64,000 nucleotides of DNA from NCBI GenBank assembly GCA_028278025.1, contig JANQFE010000016.1, positions 1 through 64,000 on the forward strand, in the 5' to 3' direction. The notes beneath the pieces were generated by a model that saw nothing but the letters and a program-made list of their open reading frames with translations, ran no database searches and had not been told where the DNA came from. Positions 8,166 through 17,764 of the stretch are shown in pieces (within the stretch, counting starts at the first letter, position 1; every line of letters begins with the position of its first letter). The position numbers were made by a program, and so were the translations under genes. This DNA is from Thermodesulfobacteriota bacterium (GTDB taxonomy: Bacteria > Desulfobacterota > WTBG01 > CAIYCZ01 > CAIRTM01).

Positions 8166-9260
8166 ATGCATCTACATATATGCAAACAAAAAACAATTAT
8201 TACAATATTTATAGCAACAATACTTCTGCAGGCAACTGCGTTTGCCCATGAATCAACCGTACCGGTCCTGGAAGATTTTCCCCTGCCGGAATCTTTAACC
8301 CTGTGCGGCGAGCCCCTACCCCTGGGTCAGATTCGCATCAGAGAAATGCTGGAACGGGAATTCATAATCTCGGTCTGGGACCGAGCCCAGGTTTTTCTGT
8401 GGCTGAGGCGTGCCGGACGCTATTTCCCCCATATAGAACAGGAGCTGGCCAAAGCCGACCTGCCTGATGACTTAAAGTATCTGGCTGTGGCTGAAAGTGC
8501 GCTTATTACCTCTATAAAGTCCCCTGCCGGAGCTCTGGGCTCGTGGCAGTTCATGAAACATACGGCCCGTCGCAACGGCCTTCGTAAAAACCGCTTAACC
8601 GATGAAAGACTGAGCTTTGAACACTCTACCACAGCCGCACTCAAGCTCCTGAAACGTCTCAAAGAAAAGTTCGGCACCTGGACGCTCGCAATGGCTGCCT
8701 ATAACTGTGGCGAAGCCTGCGTTGCAGAATCTATCGAAAATCAAAAGGTAGCCGATTACTACCGCCTTAATCTGCCTGAAGAGACTGAGCGCTATGTCTT
8801 TCGCATTGCTGCTGTAAAAATTATCATGGAAAACCCTGAACGCTATGGCTATCATGTATCTCCTGAGCGTGTATACCAGCCTGTTAAGTATGACACAACA
8901 GACGTTAATATACGTATACCGTTACACATTACCGATATAGCCCGGAAACTGGATACCGACTTTAAAACAATTAAGGAGCTCAACCCCCAGCTTACCGGTT
9001 CTTATCTGCCAAAGGGTCGCTACATCCTCAAGATCCCTCCGGGCCTTGGAACAAAAGCAGCGGATGTGCTGAAAAAGTTGAGCAGAGCTGCTGCTCAGCG
9101 CATGAAAAAAAGCGGTGGAAACGTTTATGTTATCAAGTATGGCGATACCCTGAGCCATATAGCCGTACGGAATGGGATTACGGTTAAACAGATCAGAAAG
9201 CTCAATGACATTGAGGGCTCTCTGATATTTGTAGGGCAAAAGCTTCGCCTCTATCATTAA
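8166..9260 (+). CDS. mltD: Membrane-bound lytic murein transglycosylase D-like, with LysM
   Basis: Cleaves the MurNAc-GlcNAc bond of peptidoglycan to 1,6-anhydromuropeptides, in the periplasm. About 364 aa. Signal peptide at residues 1-28; SLT (GH23) domain around 95-225 with the catalytic Glu in VAESAL, then PAGALGSWQFM and AMAAYNCGE motifs; a weak LysM-like segment around 250-300; C-terminal LysM (YVIKYGDTLSHIA..., about 318-362) for glycan binding. Start taken at the ATG with AAAGGGA upstream rather than a TTG seven codons earlier. Ends 17 bp from the convergent fumarase beta gene. Confidence 0.92.
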   Translation: MHLHICKQKTIITIFIATILLQATAFAHESTVPVLEDFPLPESLTLCGEPLPLGQIRIREMLEREFIISVWDRAQVFLWLRRAGRYFPHIEQELAKADLPDDLKYLAVAESALITSIKSPAGALGSWQFMKHTARRNGLRKNRLTDERLSFEHSTTAALKLLKRLKEKFGTWTLAMAAYNCGEACVAESIENQKVADYYRLNLPEETERYVFRIAAVKIIMENPERYGYHVSPERVYQPVKYDTTDVNIRIPLHITDIARKLDTDFKTIKELNPQLTGSYLPKGRYILKIPPGLGTKAADVLKKLSRAAAQRMKKSGGNVYVIKYGDTLSHIAVRNGITVKQIRKLNDIEGSLIFVGQKLRLYH

Positions 9261-9277
9261 CAGGTAAAAAAGGGTAT

Positions 9278-9835
9278 CTAACCCTTAGCTATCCGGTATT
9301 TCGCTTTGCCTTCCTCGAAAAGGTCACCACCATATATGTCATTGATGACGGTTGCCGGAAAGTCTTTTACTTCAATCTTTCTGAGAGCCTCTGCCCCCAA
9401 ATCATCATAGGCGACAACTTCTGCCTTTTTAATACATTGCGACATAAGTGCTCCGGCACCGCCGATACCGGCAAAATAAACCGCCTTGTATTTTGGGATG
9501 GCATCTTTTACTGCCTGGTTGCGGGCACCCTTGCCGATCATGGCTTTCAGTCCGGCCTCCATTAGACGCGGCGCATAGGCATCCATACGTCCGCTTGTGG
9601 TGGGCCCGGCTGCCCCGATGACCTGCCCGGGCCTGGCCGGAGATGGGCCCATATAATAAATTGTTTGTCCTTCAATATCAAAGGGTAGTCTATCCCCCCT
9701 GTCGAGTGCCTCAACAAGACGTTTATGGGCCGCATCCCTGGCAACATACAAAACTCCACTAATTAAAGCCTGGTCTCCGGCCCGCAGTTGTTCAATTATC
9801 TTGCTTTCCAGCGGTGATGTAATCTGCAATGGCAT
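9278..9835 (-). CDS. Fumarate hydratase class I, beta subunit (C-terminal half)
   Basis: Beta subunit of the oxygen-sensitive [4Fe-4S] fumarase, hydrating fumarate to malate together with the alpha subunit. About 185 aa, the usual length of the separate subunit. The GPTTSGRMD motif near residue 80 and the IGKG and YFAGIGGAGAL segments are typical. Start chosen at the ATG 5 nt after AAGGAGG. Its alpha partner is not adjacent: it lies at 54702-55547, some 45 kb away. Related L(+)-tartrate dehydratase beta subunits look alike, but the presence of mdh and a fumarase-type alpha subunit favours fumarase. Confidence 0.88.
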   Translation of the reverse strand: MPLQITSPLESKIIEQLRAGDQALISGVLYVARDAAHKRLVEALDRGDRLPFDIEGQTIYYMGPSPARPGQVIGAAGPTTSGRMDAYAPRLMEAGLKAMIGKGARNQAVKDAIPKYKAVYFAGIGGAGALMSQCIKKAEVVAYDDLGAEALRKIEVKDFPATVINDIYGGDLFEEGKAKYRIAKG

Positions 9836-10142
9836 TGCAACCTCCTTAGTAAGCACATCATTTATGTCAGTATATAATCTGGATAAAGCGGTGTCAAATG
9901 AAACCAGGTTACATCACTTTTTCTTATTTTGATTTTTTTATTTACATCTGTTGCCGATGTCTGTTTTTTTACAATGCAAAATCAGATAGTTGCCGTTTTA
10001 TCAGATCTGCTTTTTTTGTCAATGCTCATAAGACCTGACCATCTCCTATGAATTTTTGTGTAATTTCATCGGTAATAAAAAAATTATTATTCAACACCTC
10101 ATGCCGATATAAAGAAAAATAAACTATAATGAGGCTTGTATT
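9836..10142. other. Divergent intergenic region
   Basis: 307 bp between fumarase beta (minus) and the lipoprotein gene (plus). T-rich, no hairpin, repeat or RNA gene seen; presumably holds both promoters, but no convincing -35/-10 pair is visible. Confidence 0.5.
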
Positions 10143-11522
10143 ATGAAAAAACTGCCCTATAAACTGCTTTTTGGCTTAGTCCTTATTCTGTTATCGTTAT
10201 CTTGCCGGCAACAGGGGGAAAATCCTGAGTCCGAAGAAATCAGCTTTGACAAGGTACTCGTTACCCTGCCTGAGGCTGTCAATGCTCCCGACGGTAACGG
10301 TCAAACCGGCGAAGAGGGGACCCCTCCGGTCAAAACAACTGTAGATGACATGCTTGAGTCAATCAGAAATATTTATAATCCTGTACGGGATTGGTACAAC
10401 CCCCTGGCTGCTGCAGCCATAGATCAGACTAACCTGTTATTGCAGGAAATTGAAAAAAATATTTTTCAAAATCCGGACTTAATGAAGATTATTTATGCTG
10501 AAGGTGTGTTTGAGCACACTGATGACAATGCCACCCAAAAGGGCCGGATTACTTACAACGAAAATACCTACCGGGTCGAATTCTGGATCAGCCTTGAGCA
10601 AACCTGGCTTAAGCATCTTGATGTTGAGTTCACCAAAGAAGGTGAACGCTATTTCGGCCGAATCTTTATCAGGGAGCAGCAGGCAAACCCTGAAAACCGT
10701 CCTGAATTCCGCATTGATTTTGATACACGTGACCCTTCCCTGCAGCAGCAGGTCATGGAACTGCGCATTGTTAACCTTGATTATGATGATCCTGCCGTAG
10801 ATGATTTCACAGAAGACTATAATATCCCGACCAAACTGTGGCTTAAAGCCCGGCAGGATAATGAAACTTTCTACAGCGCTGCGAATGTATACTTTAAAAA
10901 GCTTCACCAGGAAGAAAACTCTGACTTTTATCCTTATTTTATGACGATTCTTAACAATGGCGATCCGTACGTATACGGTTCAACTCTCGTTAATGCCAAT
11001 TATATATACCGCTGTGCTGTTGACCTGGTTGCGGATCGCGGTGCCGTAGACCTGGCCCTGGTGCCTGAGGCTATTGATGAAACCGCAACCATTTTTGCCG
11101 ATTACAGCATCGGGCACATTTACAAGGAAGCCTTTGCAGAATATATCAGAAAAGATGCAATTGACGACACTCCCCTTACTGAGCTTATGAACATCATGCT
11201 CACTCAGGCAGGCTCAAATATTGAGTTAAGCGAGACATCCACTACTGAAGAAATTTTTGAAGCTTTGGTTGTCATTCAGGAGTACTATGAGAAGCAGGGT
11301 GAAGACACTGAAGCATTCGATACACTGCTTTTCATAGTCAAACTGGTCAATCCCGGTTATTTTGATGCTCAGACAGGATTTGTAGGTAATGACGAAATAC
11401 TGGCTCCTGAATGGTCGTCTGATGTTCCGGCATTTGCAGATTTTGAACTGTTATCAGCGGCAGATGTTGCCGGGGATAATTTTACCGTTGTTATGCCGGA
11501 TGACGGTCCCCCTGATTTTTAA
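10143..11522 (+). CDS. Uncharacterised putative lipoprotein
   Basis: 459 aa of unknown family. Residues 1-21 form a signal peptide ending LILLSLSC, a lipobox-like site that is imperfect because Ser and Leu occupy -3 and -2. The mature part is acidic and rich in Asp, Glu, Tyr and Phe, with a Pro/Gly linker after the Cys and no transmembrane segment; an outer-membrane or periplasmic location is likely. Convergent with and only 4 bp from the response regulator gene. No function is proposed. Confidence 0.65.
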   Translation: MKKLPYKLLFGLVLILLSLSCRQQGENPESEEISFDKVLVTLPEAVNAPDGNGQTGEEGTPPVKTTVDDMLESIRNIYNPVRDWYNPLAAAAIDQTNLLLQEIEKNIFQNPDLMKIIYAEGVFEHTDDNATQKGRITYNENTYRVEFWISLEQTWLKHLDVEFTKEGERYFGRIFIREQQANPENRPEFRIDFDTRDPSLQQQVMELRIVNLDYDDPAVDDFTEDYNIPTKLWLKARQDNETFYSAANVYFKKLHQEENSDFYPYFMTILNNGDPYVYGSTLVNANYIYRCAVDLVADRGAVDLALVPEAIDETATIFADYSIGHIYKEAFAEYIRKDAIDDTPLTELMNIMLTQAGSNIELSETSTTEEIFEALVVIQEYYEKQGEDTEAFDTLLFIVKLVNPGYFDAQTGFVGNDEILAPEWSSDVPAFADFELLSAADVAGDNFTVVMPDDGPPDF

Positions 11523-11526
11523 TACG

Positions 11527-12429
11527 TTACCGACTCTCATACGTTTCAGCATTATCCTTAAGCCATTTCTCCATTGCCCTGGTGTCATGCTCAGGGTCAA
11601 GCCGCAGGAGTTTCTTTTTCTCTGTTTGCCCAGGTTGATAGAAAAAAACACGTGCCTTTTTAGAAAGCCGCAGGCTGTAAACATGTTGAACGCATTGGTA
11701 CCTGTGTACATTCATACCAGGACTGGAAAAGTCGGTCAGATCAAACCGGATGATAGTGTCTACAGCTTTTTTGAACAGTTTAAAATCCACATCAAACAAC
11801 TTCTCCAGATCGCTGCTAAAACTGGGCATCAACTCGCAATTCTTCAGTACTGTTTGCAGTATTTCCATAATTCGCTGGCAGGCTTTGGCTCCGCCGCGGG
11901 CCATTGTATGCCTGGCTTCATCCCATGAGGAAATTTCTATCTCGGCAAGCTCTTTTTTTAGGAGTTCAACAAGCTCTTTATGCTTGCTCAGCTCTCGACT
12001 CAGCTGCGCTGTGCGCTGCCCGCTTTTGCGGCCCATGCCCAGATAAAAACGAATCATACGCACAAGATGTTCAGGACTGAAAGGCTTGGGGATATAATAA
12101 ATACACTCATAATCCTGGGCCTCTTCTATAACTTCACCCTCCATGCCGGTAAGCAGAACTATCGGCAGATAGGGATGGCTTGCGCGAATAAAAGGCAGAA
12201 TATCAACACCGCTTAGACCTGAATTTTCAAAATGCACATCCAGAAGCACCATGTCCGGTACCGCAGTATTCTGCTTGAGAAATTCCATAAATGCAACCGG
12301 GTCATAAAAACTTTCAAGATGTTCCGTAAGGTCGGCCTTTGCGAGAATCGTGCTGACCATGTTATGCATACGCGGCTCATCATCAACAAGTACGATGCTA
12401 ATTTTCTGTTCTGTTGTATCTGACTGCAT
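11527..12429 (-). CDS. Response regulator with possible RelE/ParE-like C-terminal domain
   Basis: 300 aa. Residues ~10-135 are a REC domain with acidic pocket Asp16/Asp17, phospho-acceptor Asp64 (VLLDVHF), Thr94 and Lys115 (IPKPF). A helical linker (~140-200) follows. Residues ~205-295 resemble the RelE/ParE toxin fold: helix FKLFKKAVDTII, then SLRLSKKARVFFYQPG and LLRLDPEHD strands, in the order usual for that superfamily. No HTH output domain is present. Encoded 15 bp downstream of a membrane histidine kinase, its likely partner. The REC call is sure; the toxin-fold call is by pattern only. Confidence 0.82.
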   Translation of the reverse strand: MQSDTTEQKISIVLVDDEPRMHNMVSTILAKADLTEHLESFYDPVAFMEFLKQNTAVPDMVLLDVHFENSGLSGVDILPFIRASHPYLPIVLLTGMEGEVIEEAQDYECIYYIPKPFSPEHLVRMIRFYLGMGRKSGQRTAQLSRELSKHKELVELLKKELAEIEISSWDEARHTMARGGAKACQRIMEILQTVLKNCELMPSFSSDLEKLFDVDFKLFKKAVDTIIRFDLTDFSSPGMNVHRYQCVQHVYSLRLSKKARVFFYQPGQTEKKKLLRLDPEHDTRAMEKWLKDNAETYESR

Positions 12430-12444
12430 TGTTGATCCTGATTA

Positions 12445-13638
12445 TCATTCCGCTGATTTTACAGCGTGCAGCGGCATACGCATAACCACTGCGAGCCCAC
12501 TGTCATCAAGCTCGTCGGTATTGTGTGCCCCAACACGTATGCCCATGCGCTCAGCAAAAAATTTCACAAAAAGCGTCCCCTGCCCCTGACTCTTTCCGCC
12601 GCGCTTACGGGAAGGAACAGGTTCGCGGTAAAGCCGGTCAGCCTGTTCAGGTGAAACCCCGCCGCCATTATCGAAAACTTTTATTAATGCTTTTAAGCCG
12701 TCAACACACAAGGCCACATACATTCGCGGCTGGAAGTTGTTAGTAGCACCTGCACTCAGCAGTGCTATACGTTTCAAATCAAGCGCTGCCTGACTATTAC
12801 GCAGCACATTTAAAACCATATCCCAGACTTTATTCTTATCGACAAGGACCAGATTACTGTTATCATGCCATTCAGCATCCTGTATTTCAATGCTATCCTT
12901 ATATGCACCAATCTGCATAGTACTTTTGATTTTTGGGATGAGGAAAGCACCAAGTTCTGCCAGACTGATTTCCTCAAGGTCAAACGTCAGACTCAATTCC
13001 AGGTCACGCAGATGTTTAATGATATTTTCCTGAAACGGAAGCAGTATCTGCCTGTACAGTTCCCGCTCCTTTACTGAGGGGAGGTCGTTGATAATATCAT
13101 GAATTTTCGACTGCCAGGCCCCCTCGAGCAGCTGCAACTCATCTTTTACCATATTTGCCTGCGCAATGAGGTCCTGTTTAAGTTTACGACTGGCTACCAT
13201 CAGTTCCAGGTTCTGTCTGTGTTGCCGGGCTCTTTCAATAGCCTTTTTCTGTTTTTGCATACGCCTGTCTGCCGGTGATTTCCTGAGTAGCATGAGTACA
13301 AGCAGCACCAGGGCAAGCACATACATGGTCAGAAATGATTTGGCAACAAAAAGCCCTTTGTAGATGATTATGCCCTGATCCCACAAAAGTTTAGAGAAAA
13401 TGAATACGAAAAACATATTGAAAAAAGCAACATAAAACATGGTCCGTCTGCCGCCAATGAGCCAGGAAAAAAAAATTCCCGACAGGGAGAGAAATACACA
13501 AAAGTTGTAGTGCCGGATAGGGTCCTTGATGAGCAGTTCAACAGCCAGGTAGGCTGTCACATACATAACCGCCAGCACGGTCAGCTTGAGCCCGCTCAGA
13601 AGTGCAGTCAGTCTTTGCAGATATTTGTTTTGCGGCAT
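12445..13638 (-). CDS. Membrane sensor histidine kinase
   Basis: 397 aa. Four or five membrane helices in residues ~10-120 with hardly any periplasmic loops, then a coiled coil (~125-180), a divergent dimerisation region and a GHKL ATPase domain (~270-390) with an N box (LRNSQAAL), G1 box (FDNGGGVS) and G2 box (GKSQGQGTLF). The phospho-accepting His is not in a standard H box; the HDIINDLPS segment is the best candidate. The signal is probably sensed within or at the membrane. In operon with the response regulator downstream. Confidence 0.85.
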   Translation of the reverse strand: MPQNKYLQRLTALLSGLKLTVLAVMYVTAYLAVELLIKDPIRHYNFCVFLSLSGIFFSWLIGGRRTMFYVAFFNMFFVFIFSKLLWDQGIIIYKGLFVAKSFLTMYVLALVLLVLMLLRKSPADRRMQKQKKAIERARQHRQNLELMVASRKLKQDLIAQANMVKDELQLLEGAWQSKIHDIINDLPSVKERELYRQILLPFQENIIKHLRDLELSLTFDLEEISLAELGAFLIPKIKSTMQIGAYKDSIEIQDAEWHDNSNLVLVDKNKVWDMVLNVLRNSQAALDLKRIALLSAGATNNFQPRMYVALCVDGLKALIKVFDNGGGVSPEQADRLYREPVPSRKRGGKSQGQGTLFVKFFAERMGIRVGAHNTDELDDSGLAVVMRMPLHAVKSAE

Positions 13639-13765
13639 AGTCCTTAATGTTATTCAGTTACTGCCGCTGTTATTGTAATTATTTTGACTGCGGAGTGCAA
13701 GTGCATTTATAGGTGTTTATTATTGCAGGGAATTGATAATATCCGGGAAGAAAAGACAGACAACC

Positions 13766-14680
13766 CTATCCTTTAGGCTCTTTCCCAGACAGGGCTGCTA
13801 TCTCATCTCGAAATGTTTTCTGCAACAGATCGACAACCTGTAAAACAGTATTCACATATACCGTGCTGTTGTTATAATTCCAAATCACAGCCTTCTTTGA
13901 TTCCTGATCCAGACTTTTTTTCCAACCATGCGCCTGTAAATAATTGACCACTGATACAATAGCATCAGGGATATAAAACAGATCAACCGTCTTACTGCCG
14001 TCTCCGTCTCGTCCCCACTTCAGATAACTGGTCGGTAAAAACTGGGGAATGCCGAAAGCGCCTGCATAACTGCCTTTGAGTGAATGTATGTTGATCTTAT
14101 GTTCTTTTTTCATTGCAAGTAAAGCATGTAATTCTTCCTGCGCCCATTGTGCTTTTCTTGCAAGACGTTCACGATAGGGATCTTTACTGAATCCATCCGC
14201 CGGGCTGCCCGCAGCATTATTGCTGTTTTTGCGATGATTGTCCAGCATAATCGATGCAAAGACAGACATAACCGGAACATTGCCCATGTACCTGCCCAGG
14301 CTTGTCTCGACAAGCAAAATAGCTACTATTACCTCTTTGTCAACATCAAACTCAGTGCTGGCCCTGGTAAGCCTGGTGTGCCACTTTCGGGTAAACTTTT
14401 TCGCCATGCTGATAGCTGCCGGCTTTAAAAAACGACTGTAGTTATGAGAATAATCAGGGCTGCTGATGTTCTGCTTAACCAGGCCCGGTATGTATCGCAG
14501 CCGGCGGTCATTAAACACATTTCGCAAAAAACTCCGACTATAGTTTTCACAGCTGAATGTTTCCGTTAGATACTCTATATCTTCTTTGGTAAGTGTTTTA
14601 CGATAGCCTGCCTCACTTATTGAGGTTAAACAGAGCAAAAAACAAGCACTTAAAAACAAATTCCTTGTCACCTTTTCCAT
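13766..14680 (-). CDS. mltB: Lytic murein transglycosylase B-like
   Basis: Periplasmic peptidoglycan lytic transglycosylase of the SLT_2 / GH103 type. The catalytic Glu lies in VAILLVETSLGRYMG, with the AGAFGIPQFLPTSY motif of the family further on and the PDAIVSVVNYLQAHGW segment after it. Start taken at the ATG that gives a normal signal peptide (MEKVTRNLFLSACFLLC..., cleavage near Ala-Gly); the open frame extends 45 codons upstream without leader-like sequence. About 304 aa. Monocistronic, divergent from the DUF4388 gene. It is the second lytic transglycosylase in this window. Confidence 0.9.
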   Translation of the reverse strand: MEKVTRNLFLSACFLLCLTSISEAGYRKTLTKEDIEYLTETFSCENYSRSFLRNVFNDRRLRYIPGLVKQNISSPDYSHNYSRFLKPAAISMAKKFTRKWHTRLTRASTEFDVDKEVIVAILLVETSLGRYMGNVPVMSVFASIMLDNHRKNSNNAAGSPADGFSKDPYRERLARKAQWAQEELHALLAMKKEHKINIHSLKGSYAGAFGIPQFLPTSYLKWGRDGDGSKTVDLFYIPDAIVSVVNYLQAHGWKKSLDQESKKAVIWNYNNSTVYVNTVLQVVDLLQKTFRDEIAALSGKEPKG

Positions 14681-14931
14681 TGTTGTGCCGATTATAGAAT
14701 AAATAGTAACGATTATAACATTTTTTATCGGTATATATATCATTTTTCTTAAAAAACAACATTTACTTATGTTCTCTTTAGCACAAAACAGGCTACCGCT
14801 GATGCAAGCCACCAAATTTTTATTGCAAAATATCCCTCAGGTAGGTATGACACGAAACAAAAAACCTGACAAACAGAGGTCTGTCTGCATGACAGGTGAC
14901 CAGTGAAAAACCAGGTAATTAATGGATTCAT

Positions 14932-16485
14932 ATGTCTATTCAGGGAAAAATAGAAACATTCTTTCTGTCCAGTCTGCTGCAACTTTTGAGCAATGACAAT
15001 AAAACCGGCATCCTGCAGCTCACTAATGATGAGGATACTGCAAAAGTATTTATTCAGGAAGGCACTATTGTATATGCGACCGGCTCAAAAGAAGAAGAAC
15101 GTCTGGGATATCTCATGAGAAGCGAAGGAGCCATCGGGCCCAAAAAGCTCGATAAGTGTTTACAGCTGGTCGAAGAAAGGCAGCAAAAACTGGGTAAAGT
15201 CCTGGTTGATGAAGGATATCTTACTGTCGAACAGGTGGAGAAATTTATCCACATGCAGGTGGAATTTATTCTCTACAACTTATTCATGTGGGATAAGGGC
15301 ACCTTTGATTATCATGACACCCCGCTTAACCTTGAAGGACAGATCATTACCCAGTTGAACACTATGGAACTTATCCTTGAGGCTTCACGTCGCGTTGATG
15401 AACTTTCGGTTTTAAAAAAACACTATCCTGATGATTCCTATATTTTAAAGCTATCAAAAAAACCCTCCAAGCAGGAAACGTTAAGACTTACTGCCCATGA
15501 AAAGTCTCTGTCTGCTCTTATTGACGGTAACCGCACAATAAAACAGCTTATTTATGAAAGCGGTTACGATGAATTTTCAGTCTATAAGGTTATTTATTCA
15601 TTGCTCTCTTCCGGGGTTGTTGAAATAGATGAAGCTGCAGTTGTTGCCGAACTCTTTCAGGACAACCTAAGAAAAGAAAAAACAGCTGAAGCGGATCTGA
15701 CTAAAAAATCCCGCCGTATGTACTATAGGTGTGCTGCACTTATTGCTGCAGTAGTTATAATAATCAGCACAATTGTCTTCCTCATGTTGCGGCCTTCACA
15801 AAAGCAGCAGCAAACAGCCTCGCCGGCAATAAAAAAGCCCCTGTCCGTACAAAAAAAAGAACCGGATTCAGATAGCCCGGAAAAACAACCCAAACCTCCG
15901 ACGAAACCAAAACAAACAAAACCTGCTGAACAAAAGAAATCTCGAACTGCTGAAACCTCTGACAAACCCGGAGCAAAGCCGAGCAAACAGCCACCACCTG
16001 CGGAGCAGAATACACTGGGTCTGCAACCGGTTTTTTTTCAGGACCCCCAAGGCACTTTTTCACTCACCCTGCCGGGAGGATATACTCTAAAAGACACGTC
16101 GGGGACAACGCACGGTGAAGTTACCTTGACCTATCCCCCCTATATTACAATAACAATCACTTCAGGCAAAGGGGATAAAGACTGGGAACCGGAAAGCAGA
16201 ATGTACGCAAAACTTCTGAGCCTGCAGGAACCCCGGGATGGCACCACTACACTGCATGCTGATCATTATAGTCTGATTGAAGCAGGCGGCTGCCGGGGAT
16301 ATGAGATGGAGCTGTCAGGCATTCGAAATTATACATTCTCCAGGGTTCAATTGTTTGCATTCGGGTGTAATGACAAGGAAGTGTTCATTGACATTGATTG
16401 CAAAGGCTGCAAAAAAGAACAGACCCGGACACTTTTTAGAACCATAATTGAGTCAGTGCATACTACCTTCCTTATGTATCCCTGA
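14932..16485 (+). CDS. DUF4388 (PATAN-like) membrane protein
   Basis: 517 aa. Residues ~1-115 are a DUF4388 domain (SLLQLLSNDNKTGILQL, KVFIQEGTIVYATG), a fold tied to signalling and gliding/secretion in deltaproteobacteria; a helical region LGKVLVDEGYLTVEQVEKF resembles the small N-terminal modules of GspE-type proteins. A winged-helix-like part to ~245, one membrane helix at ~266-287, a Pro/Lys/Glu-rich linker (~290-365) and an extracytoplasmic beta-rich domain (~368-515, PsbP/lipoprotein-like) follow. Probably transmits a signal between cytoplasm and periplasm; no partner identified. Confidence 0.75.
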   Translation: MSIQGKIETFFLSSLLQLLSNDNKTGILQLTNDEDTAKVFIQEGTIVYATGSKEEERLGYLMRSEGAIGPKKLDKCLQLVEERQQKLGKVLVDEGYLTVEQVEKFIHMQVEFILYNLFMWDKGTFDYHDTPLNLEGQIITQLNTMELILEASRRVDELSVLKKHYPDDSYILKLSKKPSKQETLRLTAHEKSLSALIDGNRTIKQLIYESGYDEFSVYKVIYSLLSSGVVEIDEAAVVAELFQDNLRKEKTAEADLTKKSRRMYYRCAALIAAVVIIISTIVFLMLRPSQKQQQTASPAIKKPLSVQKKEPDSDSPEKQPKPPTKPKQTKPAEQKKSRTAETSDKPGAKPSKQPPPAEQNTLGLQPVFFQDPQGTFSLTLPGGYTLKDTSGTTHGEVTLTYPPYITITITSGKGDKDWEPESRMYAKLLSLQEPRDGTTTLHADHYSLIEAGGCRGYEMELSGIRNYTFSRVQLFAFGCNDKEVFIDIDCKGCKKEQTRTLFRTIIESVHTTFLMYP

Positions 16486-16507
16486 GCGCGAAAATAACCG
16501 TGCATAT

Positions 16508-17764
16508 TTACAGCAATCCTGTCAACTTTCTTTTTTTTGTCTGACTTATGGTACAGTCAACATATATGGCATCCTCTTCGTAAGCTATGTTTCCAACGAT
16601 GCTGTGTTCGTACAACTCTGCAAGACTGTTGCATTTATCATACGGCAGTTTAACGGTATGAGAAAAAAACTGATCTTGAAAATAGTCTTTTATTTTTTGG
16701 ATTAAAGCGGCCTTCGATTTCTGTTCAAACGCGCAAACCACTACCGAGTTGGGATGTTTTTTCTCAAGAATTATGCGGCCAATTTCATCAGCAAACAGGT
16801 CTGCCTTATTGAACACCAACAGGCGCGGAATATCTTCTGCTCCGATTTCACTTAAAACTTCCGTAACCGTTCTGATATGCTGCTCCCTTTCAGGATGGGC
16901 CATATCAATCACATGCAAAAGCATATCAGCTTCACGCACGGTATCAAGGGTTGAGCGAAATGAAGCAATTAATCCATGGGGGAGTTTCCTGATAAAGCCA
17001 ACTGTATCAGAAAGCAATATCTCTGGTTTTATATCAGCCTTTAGCTTTCTGGTGGTTGAATCCAGTGTCGCAAATAATTGATTTTCTGCAGGTAGCCGGC
17101 TGCCGGTCAGCAGATTCATCAGAGTTGACTTGCCTGCATTTGTATATCCAACAATGCCGATCTGTAAAAAACTATGTCGCTGTTTTTTCTTTATCATCCT
17201 TTCCTTGGTAATTTTTTTCAGCACTTTTTCAAGTTTATGAATACGCTTCCAAACAATCTGTCGGTCTATATTAATCTGCTTTTCACCCATGCCCCTTGAC
17301 GCCGCAATACCCCCCCGCTCTCTATCCAGATGTGACCACATGCCGGCCAGGCGGGGCAGCATATATTTCAACCGAGCAAGTTCTACCTGTGCTTTGGCTT
17401 CGGCAGTCTGGGCACGACGGACAAAAATCTCCAGAATAACCTGTGAACGGTCCCACACCATGCATCCAAGCTCCTGTTCAAGAACCTGTCCCTGCTTGGG
17501 TGAAAGCTCGTGGTCAAACAGTACTGCATCAATATTGTACTGACCGCACTGCTGTAGTATCTCACTGATCTTACCTCTGCCAATATATGTCCTTGGATCA
17601 GGGGCCGGACGTGTTTGTATAACAGTGCCGACAACTTCAAAATCCAGCGTAGCTGCCAAAGATTCCAGTTCATCCAGCGATTTTTTTGTCTCGTTTACAT
17701 GACCCTGCGTACGATCAACAGTGACCAGCAAAGCTTTCTGTTGTATTAACTTACTATCCTGCAT
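16508..17764 (-). CDS. hflX: GTPase HflX
   Basis: Ribosome-associated GTPase that splits or rescues stalled 70S ribosomes. 418 aa. The N-terminal HflX domain contains the family segment GRGKISEIL and the Gly-rich DRERGGIAASRGMGE; the coiled-coil linker follows; G1 GYTNAGKST at ~206-214, G3 DTVGFIRKLP, and G4 NKAD are intact. The C-terminal domain ends with TISQTKKRKLTGLL. Convergent with the DUF4388 gene; an upstream partner such as hfq is absent. Confidence 0.96.
   Translation of the reverse strand: MQDSKLIQQKALLVTVDRTQGHVNETKKSLDELESLAATLDFEVVGTVIQTRPAPDPRTYIGRGKISEILQQCGQYNIDAVLFDHELSPKQGQVLEQELGCMVWDRSQVILEIFVRRAQTAEAKAQVELARLKYMLPRLAGMWSHLDRERGGIAASRGMGEKQINIDRQIVWKRIHKLEKVLKKITKERMIKKKQRHSFLQIGIVGYTNAGKSTLMNLLTGSRLPAENQLFATLDSTTRKLKADIKPEILLSDTVGFIRKLPHGLIASFRSTLDTVREADMLLHVIDMAHPEREQHIRTVTEVLSEIGAEDIPRLLVFNKADLFADEIGRIILEKKHPNSVVVCAFEQKSKAALIQKIKDYFQDQFFSHTVKLPYDKCNSLAELYEHSIVGNIAYEEDAIYVDCTISQTKKRKLTGLL

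Noticed and set aside
11389-11928. 179-codon plus-strand frame bridging the lipoprotein and regulator genes
   Set aside because: Overlaps two well-supported genes in other frames and shows no domain.
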